A stretch of DNA of 7,404 nt from JAVWHX01 sp036639875 (lineage in GTDB: Bacteria > Bacillota_I > Bacilli_A > Erysipelotrichales > Coprobacillaceae): assembly GCA_036639875.1 (NCBI GenBank), contig JAVWHX010000085.1, positions 1-7,404 of the forward strand, read 5' to 3'. Below the pieces are notes generated by a model that was not told the origin of the DNA, did not search any database, and worked only from the letters and a program-made list of their open reading frames with translations. A program made the translations under genes and the position numbers. Shown here piece after piece: positions 5,486-7,404 of this stretch (position 1 is the first letter of the stretch; the number at the start of each line of letters is the position of its first letter).

Positions 5486-5493
5486 CACCTTTT
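5468..5493 (+). terminator. Terminator after the HxlR gene, overlapping its stop codon
   Basis: GGTGTTA (5471-5477) pairs with TAACACC (5483-5489) around a 5-nt loop. The stem extends by a G-U and two A-U pairs at its base and leads into TTTT. The HxlR TAA (5483-5485) forms part of the right arm. The T-run is short (TTTTATACTT), so some read-through into the PEBP-VOC genes is possible. Confidence 0.7.
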
Positions 5494-5515
5494 ATACTTA
5501 CAAAAAAGTGGGTAA

Positions 5516-5543
5516 TTTACAAAAGGGAGATATGATTTATAAT
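5516..5543 (+). promoter_or_regulatory. Promoter of the PEBP-VOC operon
   Basis: TTTACA (5516-5521), a 16-nt spacer and a perfect TATAAT (5538-5543) make a good sigma-A promoter. The expected start is near 5550, just ahead of AGGAGGA (5554-5560), which is 6 nt from the ATG at 5567. The -35 overlaps a small palindrome, GTAATTTAC (5512-5520), and lies just after a broken inverted repeat (ACTT at 5496-5499, AAGT at 5506-5509) that could be a regulator site. Confidence 0.72.
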
Positions 5544-5566
5544 GTGGGTATATAGGAGGAATAATT

Positions 5567-6079
5567 ATGAAAGTTATAAGTGAAGGAATTATTGATGGAG
5601 TGATATTAGATAAGTTTGGGAAAAGAGGAACAGAGTTTAATGAAAATGGTATGCCGACATATTCATTACCATTTGAAATTATTGATGCACCAAAAGAAAC
5701 AGTCTCTTATGCGATTGTTTTAGAAGATAAAGATGCATTTGTAGTAAGTGGAGGTTTTTCTTGGATACATTGGACTGCTGCTAATATTACAAAAACAAAA
5801 GTATTAGAAAATGAAAGTCAAACAACAAAAGATTTTATTCAAGGTTTAAATAGTTGGACAAGTATACAAGGTGGAAACCAAAGTAAAGAGTTATCACGTT
5901 ATTATGGTGGGATGGCACCACCAAATGAACCACATCTTTATGAATTACATGTCTATGCATTAGATGTGATGTTAGATGTTGAAAATGGTTTTTATATGAA
6001 TGATTTATATAAGAAAATGGACGGACATATTCTTGATCAATATACATTAAAAGGAACATATAATAATGAGTCTGATTAA
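5567..6079 (+). CDS. YbhB/YbcL family PEBP-like (Raf kinase inhibitor-like) protein
   Basis: This encodes a 170-residue protein of the phosphatidylethanolamine-binding protein (PEBP) superfamily, bacterial YbhB/YbcL branch. Signature segments are S-Y-A-I-V-L-E-D-K-D-A (47-57, the family's D-P-D-A-P region in altered form), W-I-H-W-T-A-A-N-I (66-74) and Y-G-G-M-A-P-P-N-E-P-H-L-Y-E-L-H-V-Y-A-L-D (113-133), which lines the anion-binding pocket. No signal peptide or membrane segment is seen, so it is probably cytoplasmic. The biochemical function of bacterial members is poorly known; ligand binding is inferred from the fold. The start is supported by AGGAGGA at 5554-5560. Its last 14 bases overlap the next gene in another frame, so the two are probably a coupled unit. 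Confidence 0.88.
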   Translation: MKVISEGIIDGVILDKFGKRGTEFNENGMPTYSLPFEIIDAPKETVSYAIVLEDKDAFVVSGGFSWIHWTAANITKTKVLENESQTTKDFIQGLNSWTSIQGGNQSKELSRYYGGMAPPNEPHLYELHVYALDVMLDVENGFYMNDLYKKMDGHILDQYTLKGTYNNESD

Positions 6080-6446
6080 AAAAATTGATCATCTTGTCAT
6101 AACGACATCTCATATTAAAGAGTGTTTAGAGTTCTATCAAAAGTTAGGTTTTGAAGTCAAGGATGGGTTAGGTCGTTATGAATTATTTGCAGGAGATTTT
6201 AAGATCAATGTTCATATTAAGGACCGTGAATTAGAACCATATGCAAAACATGTACAACCTGGTAGTGCTGATTTGTGTTTTGAAGTTGATGATATTATTT
6301 CATTTGAACAATTATTAAATCAACAGTGTATTCAAATTGAATTAGGTATTGTTGATAGATATGGAGTTAAAGGAATAATGGATTCGATTTATATAAGAGA
6401 TATTGATGGTAATTTATTAGAATTTAGCCAATATAAAAAAGATTGA
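6066..6446 (+). CDS. VOC family (glyoxalase/bleomycin resistance-like) protein
   Basis: This encodes a 126-residue protein of the vicinal oxygen chelate superfamily, built of two beta-alpha-beta-beta-beta modules. The opening I-D-H9-L-V-I-T and closing G-N-L-L-E119-F-S-Q-Y supply the usual first and last metal ligands. The P-G-S-A-D-L-C-F segment (65-72) is characteristic of the STM3117-like branch, in which Asp69 sits near where many glyoxalases carry a metal-binding His. Metal binding is therefore plausible but a glyoxalase I reaction should not be assumed; substrate is unknown. Its ATG lies inside the end of the PEBP gene (14-nt overlap), with AAGGAA (6051-6056) 9 nt upstream. A terminator follows immediately, ending the operon. 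Confidence 0.9.
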   Translation: MSLIKKIDHLVITTSHIKECLEFYQKLGFEVKDGLGRYELFAGDFKINVHIKDRELEPYAKHVQPGSADLCFEVDDIISFEQLLNQQCIQIELGIVDRYGVKGIMDSIYIRDIDGNLLEFSQYKKD

Positions 6447-6465
6447 TTATAATATCAATCTTTTT
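6435..6465 (+). terminator. Rho-independent terminator of the PEBP-VOC operon
   Basis: GATTGAT (6441-6447) pairs with ATCAATC (6454-6460) around a 6-nt loop and is followed by TTTTT. The preceding run of A residues (6435-6440) can extend the stem against the T-run. The VOC stop codon TGA (6444-6446) is inside the left arm. Confidence 0.85.
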
Positions 6466-6507
6466 GTCTATTAATTTGTAAATTATTTTCATGTTTTGTT
6501 TGATTTC

Positions 6508-6535
6508 TTGTATATATTTCATGGTTTGATATGAT
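6508..6535 (+). promoter_or_regulatory. Probable promoter of the HAD phosphatase gene
   Basis: TATGAT (6530-6535) is preceded by TGA, an extended -10. The best -35 is TTGTAT (6508-6513) with a 16-nt spacer, a modest match. Transcription would start near 6542, just ahead of GGAGGA (6545-6550), which is 6 nt before the ATG; the leader would be only about 15 nt. The rest of 6466-6556 holds nothing else I recognise. Confidence 0.45.
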
Positions 6536-6556
6536 ATGAAAAATGGAGGAAGAAAT

Positions 6557-7404
6557 ATGGGAAAAAAGGTTATTATTATGGATGTAGATGGGACACTAAC
6601 AAATAGTCAAAAAATAGTGACTCCTAAAACAAAAGAAGCATTATTGAAAGCGGAAAAAGCAGGAGCAATCTTGATTTTGGCTTCTGGTAGACCTACATCT
6701 GGTTTGTTAGATATTGCTAAAGAATTAGAAATGGATAAACATCATGGACTATTGGTTTCATATAATGGATCTAAAGTTATTGATTGTGAAACAAATGAAG
6801 TTTTGTTTAATCAAGCATTAAGTGTTGAAGAAGGAAAAGCAGTTCTTGAACATATGAAGAAGTTTGATAAAGTTCGTCCAATGATTGATAAAGGTGAATA
6901 TATGTATGTCAATAACGTATATGATAATATGATTCAATTTAACTCAGCACCATTTGATGTTATTCAATATGAATCAAGAGGTGGAAAGTTTAAATTATGT
7001 GAAATGGATGACCTGGCAGAATTTGTTGATTTTGAATTAAATAAAATTTTAACAACGAGTGATCCTGAATATTTACAAGAACATCATAAGGAAATGATGG
7101 AACCATTCGTTGGTAAATTAAGTTGTATGTTTACAGGTCCTTTCTATTTTGAATTTACAGCTCAAGGAATTGATAAAGCGAAAGCTTTAGATACAGTTTT
7201 GATTCCAATGGGTTATAAAAAAGAAGATATGATTGCTTATGGTGATGGTCATAATGATGCATCAATGGTGAAGTATGCAGGAACTGGTGTTGCGATGGCA
7301 AATGCTGTTCAAGATTTAAAAGATATTGCTGATGATATAACTTTATCTAATGATGAAGATGGTATTGCAGTATCATTATATAAACATATGCCTGAAATTT
7401 GTTA
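6557..7404 (+). CDS. Cof-type HAD-superfamily phosphatase, cut at the window edge
   Basis: The open frame runs from ATG 6557 (GGAGGA 6 nt upstream) for 282 codons to the edge of the window, leaving two final bases TA. It encodes a cytoplasmic HAD hydrolase of the Cof/YidA type. Motif I is D9-V-D11-G-T-L (nucleophile and general acid), motif II is L-A-S43-G-R, motif III is in G-I-D-K207, and motif IV is G-D230-G-H-N-D234 (magnesium ligands). A C2-type cap lies between motifs II and III (roughly 85-190). Members dephosphorylate sugar phosphates, flavin or pyridoxal phosphates; the exact substrate cannot be read from the sequence. Since the family is usually about 265-290 residues, the final TA is probably the start of a TAA or TAG stop, making the protein essentially complete. 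It has its own promoter and is not obviously linked to its neighbours. Confidence 0.93.
   Translation, partial: MGKKVIIMDVDGTLTNSQKIVTPKTKEALLKAEKAGAILILASGRPTSGLLDIAKELEMDKHHGLLVSYNGSKVIDCETNEVLFNQALSVEEGKAVLEHMKKFDKVRPMIDKGEYMYVNNVYDNMIQFNSAPFDVIQYESRGGKFKLCEMDDLAEFVDFELNKILTTSDPEYLQEHHKEMMEPFVGKLSCMFTGPFYFEFTAQGIDKAKALDTVLIPMGYKKEDMIAYGDGHNDASMVKYAGTGVAMANAVQDLKDIADDITLSNDEDGIAVSLYKHMPEIC

Noticed and set aside
5835..6113. A 92-codon minus-strand open frame opposite the PEBP-like and VOC genes
   Set aside because: It lies antisense to two well-supported genes, is rich in His and Tyr from reverse reading of AT-rich codons, has no recognisable domain and no convincing ribosome binding site. 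It is a shadow frame.

Overview
The window is AT-rich, with strong GGAGG-type ribosome binding sites, ATG starts, TAA/TGA stops and TTGACA/TATAAT promoters. Gene content (a fused flavin reductase-rubredoxin, a flavodoxin-ferredoxin fusion, a VanRS-like two-component pair, an HxlR regulator) points to an anaerobic low-GC Firmicute. My guess from overall style is a gut Erysipelotrichales/Coprobacillaceae member, but the family-level placement is inference. The sequence reads as an ordinary chromosome: there is no transposase, integrase, phage gene or CRISPR array, and no gene-free stretch over 300 bases.

Layout. (1) Positions 7-169, minus strand: tRNA-Gln(UUG) then tRNA-Lys(UUU), transcribed from a good promoter at 186-214. 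(2) Positions 264-1541, minus: a class I-fold aminotransferase resembling Corynebacterium-type aspartate aminotransferase, with its own promoter and terminator. (3) Positions 1702-2325, plus: a flavin reductase-like domain fused to rubredoxin (high-molecular-weight rubredoxin, Hrb), divergent from the aminotransferase, with a perfect 7-1-7 palindrome upstream that resembles Fur/PerR-family operators. (4) Positions 2338-4163, minus: an OmpR-family response regulator and a VanS-like histidine kinase sharing an ATGA overlap; the kinase converges on hrb over a shared terminator. (5) Positions 4332-5485, plus: a flavodoxin/2[4Fe-4S] ferredoxin fusion (EFR1-like) translationally coupled to an HxlR-family regulator with a conserved N-terminal cysteine. 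(6) Positions 5567-6446, plus: a PEBP/YbhB-like protein overlapping a VOC (glyoxalase-like) protein. (7) Positions 6557-7404, plus: a Cof-type HAD phosphatase reaching the window edge, probably one base short of its stop codon.

How it may fit together. The hrb gene, the EFR1-like gene and the HxlR gene all suit redox or electrophile management in an anaerobe: Hrb-type proteins donate electrons to O2/NO-reducing flavodiiron proteins, and HxlR proteins of the YodB/HypR kind sense disulfide or electrophile stress through an N-terminal Cys. The VOC protein could act on a reactive metabolite. The two-component system shares a divergent control region, containing a 19-nt imperfect direct repeat, with the EFR1-like/HxlR operon. 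No flavodiiron protein, rubrerythrin or transporter target lies inside the window, so these links are hypotheses. I do not see strong evidence of a wholly new system; the most useful leads are the regulatory sites and the EFR1-like/HxlR pairing.
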